From contig CADCWN010000108.1 of the NCBI GenBank assembly GCA_902806415.1, positions 1 through 37,304 of the forward strand: a DNA stretch of 37,304 nucleotides, written 5' to 3'. Each line of letters starts with the position of its first letter. Position 1 is the first letter of the stretch. Shown in pieces: positions 25,581 through 34,869 of this stretch. The DNA comes from an uncultured Thermomicrobiales bacterium. Lineage in GTDB: Bacteria; Chloroflexota; Chloroflexia; Thermomicrobiales; CADCWN01. The notes below the pieces were generated by a model, which was given only the letters and a program-made list of their open reading frames with translations, was not told where the DNA came from and did not search any database. A program made the translations under genes and the position numbers.

Positions 25581-27773
25581 ATGGTCCAGGAAGCGACGAA
25601 GCCGGCCGCGCCGCCGAACACGGTGACGCTGACGATCGATGAGCGCGAGATCACGGTCCCGAAGGGGACGTTGCTGGTCGAGGCGGCGAAGAGCGCGGGG
25701 ATCGACATCCCGGTTTTTTGCTACGAGCCGCGCCTGGCCCCGGTCGGGGCTTGCCGGATGTGCCTCGTCGAGATCGAGAAGATGCCCCGTCTGCAGACGG
25801 CCTGCACCACGCCGGTCGCCGACGGGATGATCGTGCGGACGAACGCCGAGAAGTCGCGCGCCGCGCAGAGTGACGTGCTGGGGATGCTGCTCGCGAATCA
25901 CCCGCTCGACTGCCCGGTCTGCGACAAGGGCGGTGAGTGCCCCTTGCAGGACACGACCTTTAACTACGGTCCGGGGATCAGCAAATTCATCGAGCCGAAG
26001 CGGACCTTCCCGAAGCCGATCCCCCTCTCGCCGCTGATCGCCCTCGACCGCGAGCGCTGCATCATGTGCTACCGCTGCGTCCGTTTCCAGCGCGAGATCC
26101 CCGGCGACGAGGCGCTGACGGTGATCGATCGCGGCTCGCACAGCGAGATCGCGGTGACCGAGGGGCGCGACTTCGATTCGCCGTTCTCCGGCAACACGAT
26201 CGAGCTCTGCCCGGTCGGGGCGCTGACCTCGATCCCGTTCCGCTTCCGCGCCCGCCCCTGGGACCTGACCAAGGTGCCGAGCGTCTGCGACAAGTGCAGC
26301 GTCGGCTGCAACCTCAACGTGGAGTATCGCAACAACGCGGTGCTACGCCTCACCGCGCACCCGAACCCGCCGGTGGACGACGGCTGGCTCTGCGACCACG
26401 GGCGCTTCACCTACGACTATGTCAACGACAAGAACCGGATCGATCGACCATTGATCCGCCGCAACGGCCAATTGGTGCCCGCCACCTGGGACGAGGCGCT
26501 GGACCTCGCGGCGCAACGCTTCCGCGACACCGCCGACCGCGCGGGCAACGACGCGGTCGGCGGCGTGATCTCGGCGCGTGCGACGAACGAGGAGTTGTAT
26601 CTCTTCGGCAAGCTGTTCCGGGGCGCGCTCGGCTCCCAGGCGGTCGATCACTACCCGCGCACCGGATCGGCGATCGGCCCGTTCGGGGTCGATGCGCTGC
26701 ACGGCTCGATCGAGGCACTGGAGCGGATGGGGACGATCGTCCTGCTCGGCGTCGATCCGCTGAAGGAGCAGCCGGTCCTCAACCTGCGACTGCGCAAGGC
26801 GGCGAAGAACGGCGCGCGGCTCGTCGTCGTCTCGCCGGAGGCGAACGACCTCGACCCGGTGGCGGCGCACGCCCTGCGCGTCCCGCACGCCGCCCTGCCA
26901 ACGCTGGCGGCGACCTGGGCGAATCTGATCGTCACCGAGGGGCTGCACGACGCCGAGTTCATCGGGGGCCGCACGGCGGGGCTTGACCGCGCGAGGGCGA
27001 CGTTGGTCGACTTCACGGTCGAGCGCGCGGCGAGCGTGATCGGCTTGAGCGCGGAGCTGATCGCGGCGGTCGGGCGCGCCCTGGCGGCGCAGGGGCCGAG
27101 CGCACTCCTCTTCCGGCGCGAACTATCGGGGACGATCGATCACGCGCAATGGTTCGCCGCCCTGAACGACCTGAGCCTCCTGATCGGCGCGACGAAGGAG
27201 GATGGCGTCTTCGGCGGCCTGGTGACGCAGAACAACTCGCAGGGGGCGATCGATCTCGGGATCGCGCCGGAGGGCGACGCGTCACCGTTCGGCGGGAAGG
27301 CACCGAGCGCGCTCTACCTGCTCGGCGTCGATCCGCTCGGCGATGGGCGCGCGGAGGCGCTCGACGGCGTGGACTTCCTGGTCGTCCAGGAACTGTTCCT
27401 GACCGACACTGCCAGACGCGCCGATGTCGTCTTCCCCGCCGTCTCCTGGGCGGAGAAGGAGGGCACCTACACCAACCTGGAGCGGCGCGTGCAGCGTATC
27501 CGCCCGGCGGTGCGCCCGCCCGGTGAGGCACGACCCGACTGGCGGGTCATCCGCGACCTCGGCAAGCGCCTCGCCCCCAACGGCTTCGCGTTCACCTCGC
27601 CGACGGCGGTCTGGCAGGAGTTGGCGGCGGCGGTCCCGGCCTACGGGCAGCTCTCCTACGGCGCGCTGGGGCGTGGCGGGCAGCAATGGGCGCTGCCGCA
27701 CATCGGCGACGGCAACGGCGGGGGGCGGTTCACCTTCCGCTCCGGCGATCTGGAGGGGGGGGCCGGACGATGA
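25581..27773 (+). CDS. nuoG: NADH-quinone oxidoreductase subunit G
   Basis: The 730-residue iron-sulfur subunit of the NADH module. It begins with a ferredoxin-like 2Fe-2S domain (CYEPRLAPVGACRMCLVE and a later Cys in LQTACTTP). Then come the His-Cys3 cluster (HPLDCPVCDKGGECPLQD), two 4Fe-4S clusters (CIMCYRCVRF and CPVGALTS), and a molybdopterin-oxidoreductase-like domain without cofactor function. CDKCSVGC followed by a Cys in GWLCDHGRF keeps the ligands of the extra cluster N7 seen in E. coli and Thermus. GGAGG precedes the ATG. The stop overlaps the nuoH start (ATGA). Confidence 0.95.
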   Translation: MVQEATKPAAPPNTVTLTIDEREITVPKGTLLVEAAKSAGIDIPVFCYEPRLAPVGACRMCLVEIEKMPRLQTACTTPVADGMIVRTNAEKSRAAQSDVLGMLLANHPLDCPVCDKGGECPLQDTTFNYGPGISKFIEPKRTFPKPIPLSPLIALDRERCIMCYRCVRFQREIPGDEALTVIDRGSHSEIAVTEGRDFDSPFSGNTIELCPVGALTSIPFRFRARPWDLTKVPSVCDKCSVGCNLNVEYRNNAVLRLTAHPNPPVDDGWLCDHGRFTYDYVNDKNRIDRPLIRRNGQLVPATWDEALDLAAQRFRDTADRAGNDAVGGVISARATNEELYLFGKLFRGALGSQAVDHYPRTGSAIGPFGVDALHGSIEALERMGTIVLLGVDPLKEQPVLNLRLRKAAKNGARLVVVSPEANDLDPVAAHALRVPHAALPTLAATWANLIVTEGLHDAEFIGGRTAGLDRARATLVDFTVERAASVIGLSAELIAAVGRALAAQGPSALLFRRELSGTIDHAQWFAALNDLSLLIGATKEDGVFGGLVTQNNSQGAIDLGIAPEGDASPFGGKAPSALYLLGVDPLGDGRAEALDGVDFLVVQELFLTDTARRADVVFPAVSWAEKEGTYTNLERRVQRIRPAVRPPGEARPDWRVIRDLGKRLAPNGFAFTSPTAVWQELAAAVPAYGQLSYGALGRGGQQWALPHIGDGNGGGRFTFRSGDLEGGAGR

Positions 27774-28765
27774 CGGGCGGCGACATCATCGAGGCGGTCG
27801 TCAAGAGCCTGATCATCATCGTCGCGCTCCTGACCGCCTTCGCCTACATGACCCTCTACGAGCGGCGGATCCTGGGGCGGATGCAACTCCGTAGCGGCCC
27901 GAACCGCGTCGGCCCAGCGGGGCTCTTGCAGCCGGTCGCCGATGGCGTCAAGCTGGCGTTTAAGCAGGCGATCACGCCGCGCGGCGTCGATAAGCCCCTC
28001 TACCTGCTCGCCCCGGCGATCTCGGTCGTGACCGCCCTCTCGGCCTTCGCCGTGATCCCGGTCGGCCCGACCTACAATATCTTCGGGCGGGCGATCCCGT
28101 TTCACCTGGCCGACTTCAATGTCGGCCTCCTGTTTGTCCTGGCGATGGGTTCGCTCGGGGCATACGGGATTGTCCTGGCAGGCTATGCCTCGAACAACAA
28201 GTACTCGCTCCTCGGCGGCCTGCGCGCCGCCGCGCAATTGATCTCCTACGAACTCGCGCTCGGGCTGTCGCTGGTCGGTATCCTGATGATCTCCGGCTCG
28301 CTCAGCCTCACCGCGATCGTGGAAGGGCAGGCGCGCGGCCTGTGGTACATCCTCGTCCAGCCGCTCGCGTTCGTCATCTACCTGATCAGCGCGATCGCGG
28401 AGACGAATCGCGCGCCGTTCGATCTGGTCGAGGCCGAACAAGAACTAGTCGGCGGCTACCACACCGAGTATACGGGGTTGCGCTTCGCGCTCTTCTTCAT
28501 GGCCGAGTACATCAATATGGTGACGGTTAGCGCCCTCGCCGCGACCCTCTTCCTCGGCGGCTGGCATGGCCCGTTCGATCTCCTCAGCGGCCCCTGGTGG
28601 CTGCTGGCGAAGATCATCCTGATCCTGACCCTCTACGTCGTCTTGCGCGCCACCCTGCCGCGCCTGCGCTACGATCAACTGATGCGCCTCGGCTGGCACT
28701 GGCTCCTACCGCTCGCCCTGCTGAACGTGGTGCTGACGGCGATCGGGATTACTTTGCTACAGTAG
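27770..28765 (+). CDS. nuoH: NADH-quinone oxidoreductase subunit H
   Basis: A 331-residue protein with about eight membrane helices at the junction of the peripheral and membrane arms. It shows [20 protein letters not shown], where quinone enters, and the acidic loop [18 protein letters not shown] with its conserved Glu residues. ATG 27770 overlaps the nuoG stop and has a G-rich Shine-Dalgarno. Its stop codon TAG lies inside the first unit of the following heptamer array. Confidence 0.95.
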   Translation: MTGGDIIEAVVKSLIIIVALLTAFAYMTLYERRILGRMQLRSGPNRVGPAGLLQPVADGVKLAFKQAITPRGVDKPLYLLAPAISVVTALSAFAVIPVGPTYNIFGRAIPFHLADFNVGLLFVLAMGSLGAYGIVLAGYASNNKYSLLGGLRAAAQLISYELALGLSLVGILMISGSLSLTAIVEGQARGLWYILVQPLAFVIYLISAIAETNRAPFDLVEAEQELVGGYHTEYTGLRFALFFMAEYINMVTVSALAATLFLGGWHGPFDLLSGPWWLLAKIILILTLYVVLRATLPRLRYDQLMRLGWHWLLPLALLNVVLTAIGITLLQ

Positions 28766-28842
28766 TCAGTAGTCAGTAGTCGGTAGTCAGTTGGTTTGTT
28801 GCGAGGCATCGACCTACAGTCAAGCCTGTACTCACTGACTAC
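28762..28842. repeat. Inverted heptamer array, flavour B (nuoH/nuoI gap)
   Basis: Four tandem 7-mers GTAGTCA, GTAGTCA, GTAGTCG, GTAGTCA (28762-28789) face CTGACTAC (28835-28842) across a short spacer. The nuoH stop codon is embedded in the first unit. The array ends just before the nuoI ribosome binding site CGGAGG. Confidence 0.85.
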
Positions 28843-28859
28843 TCGCTCCGGAGGTATCA

Positions 28860-29330
28860 ATGGCTAGCTTCCTACACGGCTTGCGCGCCTATGCAAAGGG
28901 ATTTGCGACAACGCTCGGCTCGGCATTCAAGAAGCCGATCACCGTCCAGTACCCCGAGTACAAGACACCGGTGCAGACCCGTTTCCGGGGCAAGCACATG
29001 CTGATGCGCTACGACAATGGGCTGGAGCGCTGCATCGGCTGCTCGCTCTGCGCGATCTTTTGCCCGGCCCAGGCGATCTATGTCGAGGCGGCGGAGAACA
29101 CTGACGATAACCGACGGTCGCCGGGCGAACGCTACGCCGAGCGCTACGAGATCAACATGATCCGCTGCATCTACTGCGGTTACTGCCAGGAGGCTTGCCC
29201 CACGGAGGCGATCGTCCTCGGTCATGAGTACGCCTTCTCCGACTACACGCGCGAGGCGCTGATTTACACCAAGGATATGCTGCTCGTCCCCGATCCGCGC
29301 AAGGCCACAGTTGGCGCGGGGGCTGATTAG
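28860..29330 (+). CDS. nuoI: NADH-quinone oxidoreductase subunit I
   Basis: The 156-residue 8Fe ferredoxin-type subunit carrying clusters N6a and N6b, which lead electrons to N2 in NuoB. The two motifs are CIGCSLCAIFCP (about 57-68) and CIYCGYCQEACP (about 102-113). The N-terminal amphipathic helix and YPEYKTPVQTRFRGKHML region are typical. CGGAGG lies 5 bases before the ATG. Confidence 0.95.
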   Translation: MASFLHGLRAYAKGFATTLGSAFKKPITVQYPEYKTPVQTRFRGKHMLMRYDNGLERCIGCSLCAIFCPAQAIYVEAAENTDDNRRSPGERYAERYEINMIRCIYCGYCQEACPTEAIVLGHEYAFSDYTREALIYTKDMLLVPDPRKATVGAGAD

Positions 29331-29345
29331 CGAAGGCGGCGAGCG

Positions 29346-30131
29346 ATGGCGACGATCATCGAAGAGGTCCGACGAGCGGGTGATGGCCCGATCGATCCGT
29401 TCCGCTACGGCTGGCGCTATCGCCAGTCGTTCGGCGCGGATGGCCCGCTCGTCATCGAGCAGATCCCGCTGACCGTGGAAGATCTGCTGCACCCGTAAGA
29501 AGGGGATCAGGTGACGCACGGGGCCGAGCACCAGCGACGTCGCCGTTACCTCTGCAACGTCTTCGAGGGGCAGTTGCTCCACGATCCCACCGCAGTCGTC
29601 CTCGACGATGTGCGAGTCGCCTGGGATATTCCCGACCTCGGCGCGCACGGCTCGGACATCGCCGTGATCCTCGGCGTGCGCGAGCGGAAGAACTGGGGAA
29701 CGTTCGATGTCGCCAGCGAGAGTGTGCGCCCGGCCCTCCTGATCGAGATTACGTCGCCCGAGACGGCGCGTATCGATCGCTCGGTCACGCTCGCAGAATA
29801 TGAAGTGGCCGGGGTGCCGCTGTACGTCATCGTCGATGGCGTATCGCGCCGCCGGGATACGACGCGACGGATCCTTGCCTCTGAGTTGACTCCGGCTGGA
29901 TACCAGCCTGTCACACCGAACGAGCGCGGCTGGATCTGGTTGGAACCCGTACAGGTCTGGCTAAGTATTTCCGATGATGCCGTAGTCTGCCATAACCGAG
30001 ATGGGCACCCCTTCGGTGACTATGGCACGCTCGCCGAGGCGTTGACCGCTGAATCGCAAGCGCGGTTCGCCGCCGAGACGCGTCTGCGGGAGCTCGAAGC
30101 CGAACTGCGGCGGCTGCGCGGTGAGGGTTAA
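29346..30131 (+). pseudogene. Uma2-family (DUF820) endonuclease gene broken by an in-frame stop
   Basis: The 261-codon frame is open except for TAA at 29496-29498. The first part reads MATIIEEVRRAGDGPIDPFR and ends LTVEDLLHP; the second resumes EGDQVTHGAEH. Uma2 proteins typically read LTxEDLLHPEEGD here, so TAA most likely replaces a Glu codon (GAA). Downstream, HGSDIAVILGV and PALLIEITSPET hold the acidic residues of the PD-(D/E)xK-like core, followed by YEVAGVPLYVIVD and a coiled-coil tail. The 3' part could restart at GTG 29511. Uma2 genes are very numerous in Chloroflexota and cyanobacteria; their function is poorly known. Its insertion between nuoI and nuoJ is not part of complex I. Confidence 0.8.
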
Positions 30132-30235
30132 TAGCGCGACTTTGTGACGGGCTGCACAAACCGTGCGGATGTGCTAGGCTACACCCGGCCAATGGGGAGG
30201 CCGGAGGGCGGGTCCGAGGGGAAGGGGCGAGGCGG

Positions 30236-30781
30236 ATGTTCCTCTTTCTGCTGCTTGCGGTCGTGGCGGTCGCGGCGAGCATCGCGATGATCACGGCGCG
30301 CAACAGTATCCACAGCGCGCTCTTCCTCGTCGTCGATTTCTTCTGCCTCGCGGTCCTCTACCTGACCCTGAACGCCGAGTTCCTGGCGGCGGTGCAGATC
30401 GTCGTCTACGCTGGCGCGATCATGGTCCTCTTCCTGTTCGTGATCACCCTGCTCAATCCGGGCAACGAGGAAACCGACGATCGGCTGCGCGGCCAGCGCC
30501 CGCTCGCCGTCGCCCTCGGACTGGCGTTGCTCGTCGAGGTCGCCTTGCTGCTGCGGACCCAGGCGATCCGCGACCGCCTGGGCGACTTCCCGCCCGCCAC
30601 CTCATTCTTCGAGCAGGTGCAGACGCGGATCAATGGGACGCCGACGGCTCCGATCGGCAACGTCCAGGCGATCGGGATCGAGCTGTTCACCACCTACGTC
30701 CTCCCGTTCGAGGTCGTCTCGATCGTGCTGCTGCTGGCGGTGATCGGGGCGGTTGTCCTGGCGAAACGACAGTTACGATGA
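30236..30781 (+). CDS. nuoJ: NADH-quinone oxidoreductase subunit J
   Basis: A 181-residue protein with five membrane helices, the ND6 counterpart in the proton-pumping arm. The conserved helix 3 segment LAAVQIVVYAGAIMVLFLFVI includes the pi-bulge region and its Tyr. The loop before helix 5 is unusually long and hydrophilic (about 115-145). GGGGCGAGGCGG precedes the ATG. The 104-base gap after the Uma2 remnant has an extended -10-like TGCTAGGCT (30172-30180), so nuoJ-N may also have its own weak promoter. Confidence 0.94.
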   Translation: MFLFLLLAVVAVAASIAMITARNSIHSALFLVVDFFCLAVLYLTLNAEFLAAVQIVVYAGAIMVLFLFVITLLNPGNEETDDRLRGQRPLAVALGLALLVEVALLLRTQAIRDRLGDFPPATSFFEQVQTRINGTPTAPIGNVQAIGIELFTTYVLPFEVVSIVLLLAVIGAVVLAKRQLR

Positions 30782-30785
30782 TCGT

Positions 30786-30904
30786 GCCGAGTGCCGAGTG
30801 GCGAGTGCCGGATGTGGCACCAGACAAGACAGTGGCAGCGGGAACTAACGCATCTCTTCTTGCCACTCGGCACTCGGCACTCGGCACTCACCACTCGCCA
30901 CTCG
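30786..30904. repeat. Inverted heptamer array, flavour A (nuoJ/nuoK gap)
   Basis: The left arm holds GCCGAGT, GCCGAGT, GGCGAGT, GCCGGAT (30786-30813). The right arm holds ACTCGGC three times, then ACTCACC, ACTCGCC and ACTCG (30865-30904). The arms are complementary over several units, with about 50 bases between them. The array begins five bases after the nuoJ stop and ends shortly before the nuoK ribosome binding site. Confidence 0.85.
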
Positions 30905-30923
30905 TTACCCGCCCGGAGGATCG

Positions 30924-31226
30924 ATGGCCCCGTTAAGCTATTACTTCATCCTCAGCGCGGTCCTCTTCACGATCGGCACGATCGGCGTGCTGATCAGGAA
31001 GAATCCGCTGATCATGTTCATGTCGATCGAACTGATGCTGAACGCGGCGAACCTCTCGTTCGCCTCGTTCGCCCGCGCCCGCAACCTCCTCTCCGGGCAG
31101 GTGATCGCCTTCTTCGTGATCGCGGTGGCGGCGGCGGAGGTCGTGGTCGGGCTGGCGATCATCGTGTCGATCTTCCGTTCGCGGCAATCGGTGGACGTTG
31201 ACGACGTCAGTATGCTGAAAGGCTGA
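30924..31226 (+). CDS. nuoK: NADH-quinone oxidoreductase subunit K
   Basis: A 100-residue protein with three membrane helices, the ND4L counterpart. Conserved features are [21 protein letters not shown] with the proton-pathway Glu in helix 2 and [19 protein letters not shown] with the second Glu in helix 3. GGAGG lies 5 bases before the ATG. It is followed after 9 bases by nuoL. Confidence 0.95.
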   Translation: MAPLSYYFILSAVLFTIGTIGVLIRKNPLIMFMSIELMLNAANLSFASFARARNLLSGQVIAFFVIAVAAAEVVVGLAIIVSIFRSRQSVDVDDVSMLKG

Positions 31227-31235
31227 GGTCGGGCG

Positions 31236-33173
31236 ATGGGACTGGTCTGGCTCTGCCTCCTCTTTCCCCTGGCGGGATTCGCGATCAACGCCCTACTAGG
31301 CCGATCGCTGCCGCGTCGCGCGCACGGCATCATCGCCACGGTGGCGATGCTGGCGGCGTTCGCCGTGGCCTGGATCGTCCTGGCCGATCTCCTGTCGCTG
31401 CCGCACGAGGAGCAGCACCGCAACCTGATCCTCTATAACTGGGTTCCCGCCGACGGCTTCAACGCCACCTTCGGGGCCTGGCTCGACCCCCTCTCGGTCC
31501 TCTTGCTGCTGATCGTCACCGGTGTCGGCTTCGTGATCCACCTCTTCGCGATCGGCTATATGGCCGAGGAGGAGGAAGGCCAGCGCCGCTTCTTCGCCTA
31601 CCTCAACCTCTTCGTCGTCGCCATGCTGGTGCTGATCCTCGCCAACAACTTCATGCTCCTGCTGGTTGGTTGGGGCGGCGTCGGCTTCGCCTCGTTCGCG
31701 CTAATTTCGCACTATTTCTTCCGCGAGGAAGCGGCCGACGCGGCGGTCAAGGCGTTCGTCATCAACACCCTCGGCGATGTCGGGATGATGCTCGGCATCT
31801 TCCTGATCTGGGTCACCTACGGCGCGGTCGATTACGAGACGGTCTTCCGCAACGCCGGCAACGCGCAGACCGGGACGATCACCGCGATCACCCTGCTGCT
31901 GCTCGTCGGCGCGCTGGCGAAGTCCGGTCAGGTGCCGCTGCACACCTGGCTCCCCGACGCGATGGCCGGTCCGACGCCGGTCTCCGCGCTCATCCACGCC
32001 GCGACGATGGTTACAGCGGGGGTCTACTTGCTGGTCCGCGCCTGGCCGCTCTACGAATTGGCCCCCGCCACGCTGACGACGATCGCCTGGCTCGGGGCGT
32101 TCACCGCGCTCTTCGGCGCGCTGATCGGCCTGGTGCAGACGAATATCAAGCGCGTCCTCGCCTTCTCGACGATGAGCCAACTGGGCTACATGTTCCTCGC
32201 GGCTGGGGTCGGGGCGTACAGCGCGGCGATCTTCCATCTGCTGACGCACGCCTTCTTCAAGGCGCTCCTCTTCCTCGCGGCGGGTGTGGTCATCCACGCG
32301 ATCGGCGGCGAGGAGGATCTGCGGCGGATGGGGGGACTGCGCGATAAGGTGCGGATCGCCTGGGTGGCCTACGGGATCGGCGGTTTGGCGATCGCCGGGA
32401 TCCCGCCGTTCTCCGGCTTCTTCAGCAAGGACGAGATCATCTACTCGGCCTTCACCAGCACACGCGGCAACGTCGTCCTCGGCCTGATCGCGCTGCTCAC
32501 CGGCGGGATCACGGCGTTCTACGTTTTTCGGAGCTTCTTCCTGACCTTCTACAGGACGCCGCGTTACGGAATCGGGCATGGCGGGACTGAGGCGGAGCAC
32601 GGCCACGGCGACGGTCTCCACCAGCCCGGCCTGGAGATGCGGATCCCGCTCATCGTCCTCAGCGTCCTGGCAATCGTCGGCGGCTGGGTGCTGATCCCCG
32701 ACGCTGTCCACCTCTTCGAGGACTACCTGGAGCCGGTCTTCGCCTACCCGGCCGCATTCAATGCGCCGGTCCACGCGGCGGGCGGCGCGACCTACTGGAT
32801 GATCGCGATCGGTGCGGCGCTGCTCGGCGCTGTCGGTATCGGCGCGGCCTATTACCTGTATGTGCTGCGACCCGCACTCGCCGCCGATCTGGCCGGGCGC
32901 TTCGCGGGCATTCACCGGACGCTCTTCAATCGCTTCTATGTTGACCAACTCTATGACACCATCTTCGTGCGACCGACTCGCGCGTTCGGTCGCGCATTCA
33001 GCGGCGTCTTCGAGCGCGGGCTCAACGGCCTGGTCAACGGGGCTGGCTACCTGGTGCGTGAGGCCAGCGTGACGATGCGCGAAGTGCAGACCGGCTATGT
33101 GCGCAATTATGCCTTGCTGATTCTCGGTGGCACGGTCTTACTGATCGCCTACGTCCTCTTCACGGCGGTATGA
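31236..33173 (+). CDS. nuoL: NADH-quinone oxidoreductase subunit L
   Basis: The 645-residue distal antiporter-like subunit (ND5). It has about sixteen membrane segments, including the conserved LVGWGGVGFASFALI with the region of the key helix 5 acid, ALAKSGQVPLHTWLPDAMAG with the Lys/His channel residues, and GPTPVSALIHAATMVTAGVY. The C-terminal part contains the lateral amphipathic helix region that clamps the membrane arm (about 560-620). A His-rich loop (about 447-465) lies before the last helices. Confidence 0.95.
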   Translation: MGLVWLCLLFPLAGFAINALLGRSLPRRAHGIIATVAMLAAFAVAWIVLADLLSLPHEEQHRNLILYNWVPADGFNATFGAWLDPLSVLLLLIVTGVGFVIHLFAIGYMAEEEEGQRRFFAYLNLFVVAMLVLILANNFMLLLVGWGGVGFASFALISHYFFREEAADAAVKAFVINTLGDVGMMLGIFLIWVTYGAVDYETVFRNAGNAQTGTITAITLLLLVGALAKSGQVPLHTWLPDAMAGPTPVSALIHAATMVTAGVYLLVRAWPLYELAPATLTTIAWLGAFTALFGALIGLVQTNIKRVLAFSTMSQLGYMFLAAGVGAYSAAIFHLLTHAFFKALLFLAAGVVIHAIGGEEDLRRMGGLRDKVRIAWVAYGIGGLAIAGIPPFSGFFSKDEIIYSAFTSTRGNVVLGLIALLTGGITAFYVFRSFFLTFYRTPRYGIGHGGTEAEHGHGDGLHQPGLEMRIPLIVLSVLAIVGGWVLIPDAVHLFEDYLEPVFAYPAAFNAPVHAAGGATYWMIAIGAALLGAVGIGAAYYLYVLRPALAADLAGRFAGIHRTLFNRFYVDQLYDTIFVRPTRAFGRAFSGVFERGLNGLVNGAGYLVREASVTMREVQTGYVRNYALLILGGTVLLIAYVLFTAV

Positions 33174-33234
33174 GAACGTTGCGGCACGGCGAGCGAAGTA
33201 CGAGGGCCGGGGTGCTGAGCGCGAGGGGCGTGGA

Positions 33235-34809
33235 ATGAGCGGGCTACCGATCCTGTCGATCCTGATCTTCCTGCCGATCGTGGGGGGGATCATCTGCCTC
33301 TTCCTGCCGGGCCGGACCGACGACCCGGCGGCGGCGCGCTGGCTCGGCCTGGGCGCTTCGCTGCTGACGCTGCTGATCGCCCTCCTCGCGCTGATCGGCT
33401 TCGCGCCTGGCACGAGCGGCCCGGTCCTCGAAGAGCAAGCCCCCTGGATCCCGCAGTTCGGGATCAGCTACCACCTCGGGGCCGACGGACTGAATATCCT
33501 GCTGATCGCGCTGACGGCGATCCTGACGCCCCCCGCGATCATCGCCTCCTGGACCGCCCTGGGCGGTCGCCCGCGCCTCTTCATCGGGCTGCTCCTGCTG
33601 CTCGAAGGGTCGATCATCGGGGCGCTCTCGTCGCTCGACCTGATCCTCTACTTCGTCTTCTGGGAGGCGATGCTGATCCCGATGTACTTGCTGATCAGCA
33701 CCTTCGGCGGCGCGCGGCGCGGTTACGCCGCCCTCAAATTCTTCATCTACACCAGCGCCGGCAGCCTGCTGATGTTGCTGGCGATGCTGTACCTCTCCTA
33801 CGCGCACTCGTCGCGCGAGGCGAGCGCGGCCCCGTCGTTCGATCTGCGCGACCTGATCGGGACGCAGTTGAGCGTCGCGGAGGGTCGCTGGCTCTTCCTG
33901 GCCTTCGCGCTCGCCTTCGCGATCAAGCTGCCGATCTTCCCGCTCCACTCCTGGCTGCCGGACGCCTACAAACAGGCCCCGGTGACGGTGCTGGTCCTGG
34001 CGACGATGCTGGTGAAGGTCGGTGCCTACTCGTTCCTCCGCTTCGCCATCCCGCTCTTCCCGGATGCGGCGCGCGACTTGATGCCGATCCTCGCGGCCCT
34101 GGCGACGGTGGGGATCATCTATGGCGGGCTGGTGGCGGCGGCGCAGCGCGACATGATCCGCCTGCTGGCCTATTCCAGCCTCGCGCACCTCGGCTTCATC
34201 GGGCTCGGCATCTTCGCGCTGGACGCGCGCGGCGTGCAGGGGAGCCTCTTGCAGATGGTCAATCACGGCGTCAGCAGCGGCGCGCTCTTCCTGATCGCCG
34301 GGATGATCGCCGCGCGCGTCGGGACATTCGACATCGACGCGCACGGCGGCCTGGCGCGGCGCTGGCCGGTCCTCACCGGCACCTTCGTCCTGGCGGCGTT
34401 CTCGTCGCTCGGCCTGCCTGGGCTCAACGGCTTCGTCGGCGAGTTCCTGATCCTTCTCGGTGCCTTCCGCACCCAGCGCGTCCTCGCCTGCATCGCCACA
34501 TTCGGCGTCCTGATCGCCGCCATCTACGTGCTGCGCCTCTTTCGCCGCACGATGTTCGGGCGCGAGCGCCGCCCTGAGGCGAACGCACAATTGGTCAGCG
34601 GCGACCTTTCCGGGCGCGAGATCGCGGCGCTGGGCCCGCTGCTCCTGCTGATTGTCTGGATCGGCGTGTATCCGAGCCCGTTCCTGCGGCGCACCGAGGC
34701 GGCTGCGCGCGACACCGTGAGCGCCGTCACCGCCCCGGCACCGGCGACGACGGCGCTCACGGTCGGCGCGACAGCGCTGACCGCGACAGCGGAGAGTGCG
34801 ACTCGTTAG
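33235..34809 (+). CDS. nuoM: NADH-quinone oxidoreductase subunit M
   Basis: The 524-residue antiporter-like subunit ND4. Motifs are LSSLDLILYFVFWEAMLIPM with the essential helix 5 Glu, LAFAIKLPIFPLHSWLPDAY with the central Lys, and VLATMLVKVGAYSFLRF. The C-terminus after the last helix is Ala/Thr-rich. The gap of 61 bases after nuoL ends in GAGGGGCGTGGA before the ATG. Confidence 0.95.
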   Translation: MSGLPILSILIFLPIVGGIICLFLPGRTDDPAAARWLGLGASLLTLLIALLALIGFAPGTSGPVLEEQAPWIPQFGISYHLGADGLNILLIALTAILTPPAIIASWTALGGRPRLFIGLLLLLEGSIIGALSSLDLILYFVFWEAMLIPMYLLISTFGGARRGYAALKFFIYTSAGSLLMLLAMLYLSYAHSSREASAAPSFDLRDLIGTQLSVAEGRWLFLAFALAFAIKLPIFPLHSWLPDAYKQAPVTVLVLATMLVKVGAYSFLRFAIPLFPDAARDLMPILAALATVGIIYGGLVAAAQRDMIRLLAYSSLAHLGFIGLGIFALDARGVQGSLLQMVNHGVSSGALFLIAGMIAARVGTFDIDAHGGLARRWPVLTGTFVLAAFSSLGLPGLNGFVGEFLILLGAFRTQRVLACIATFGVLIAAIYVLRLFRRTMFGRERRPEANAQLVSGDLSGREIAALGPLLLLIVWIGVYPSPFLRRTEAAARDTVSAVTAPAPATTALTVGATALTATAESATR

Positions 34810-34869
34810 CCGGATTGCCGGGTGAGTCGACACCGTGTGATCATCGACCGATATGGGGGGTAGCGCCGC

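Noticed and set aside
23448..30904. The regular repeats considered as a CRISPR array
   Set aside because: Units are only 7 bp, directly tandem with no unique spacers, and organised as facing inverted arms; no cas genes are present.
33244..34833. A 529-codon minus-strand frame opposite nuoM
   Set aside because: Highly charged, repetitive Gln/Arg/Glu-rich translation with no motif; nuoM on the plus strand explains the sequence.
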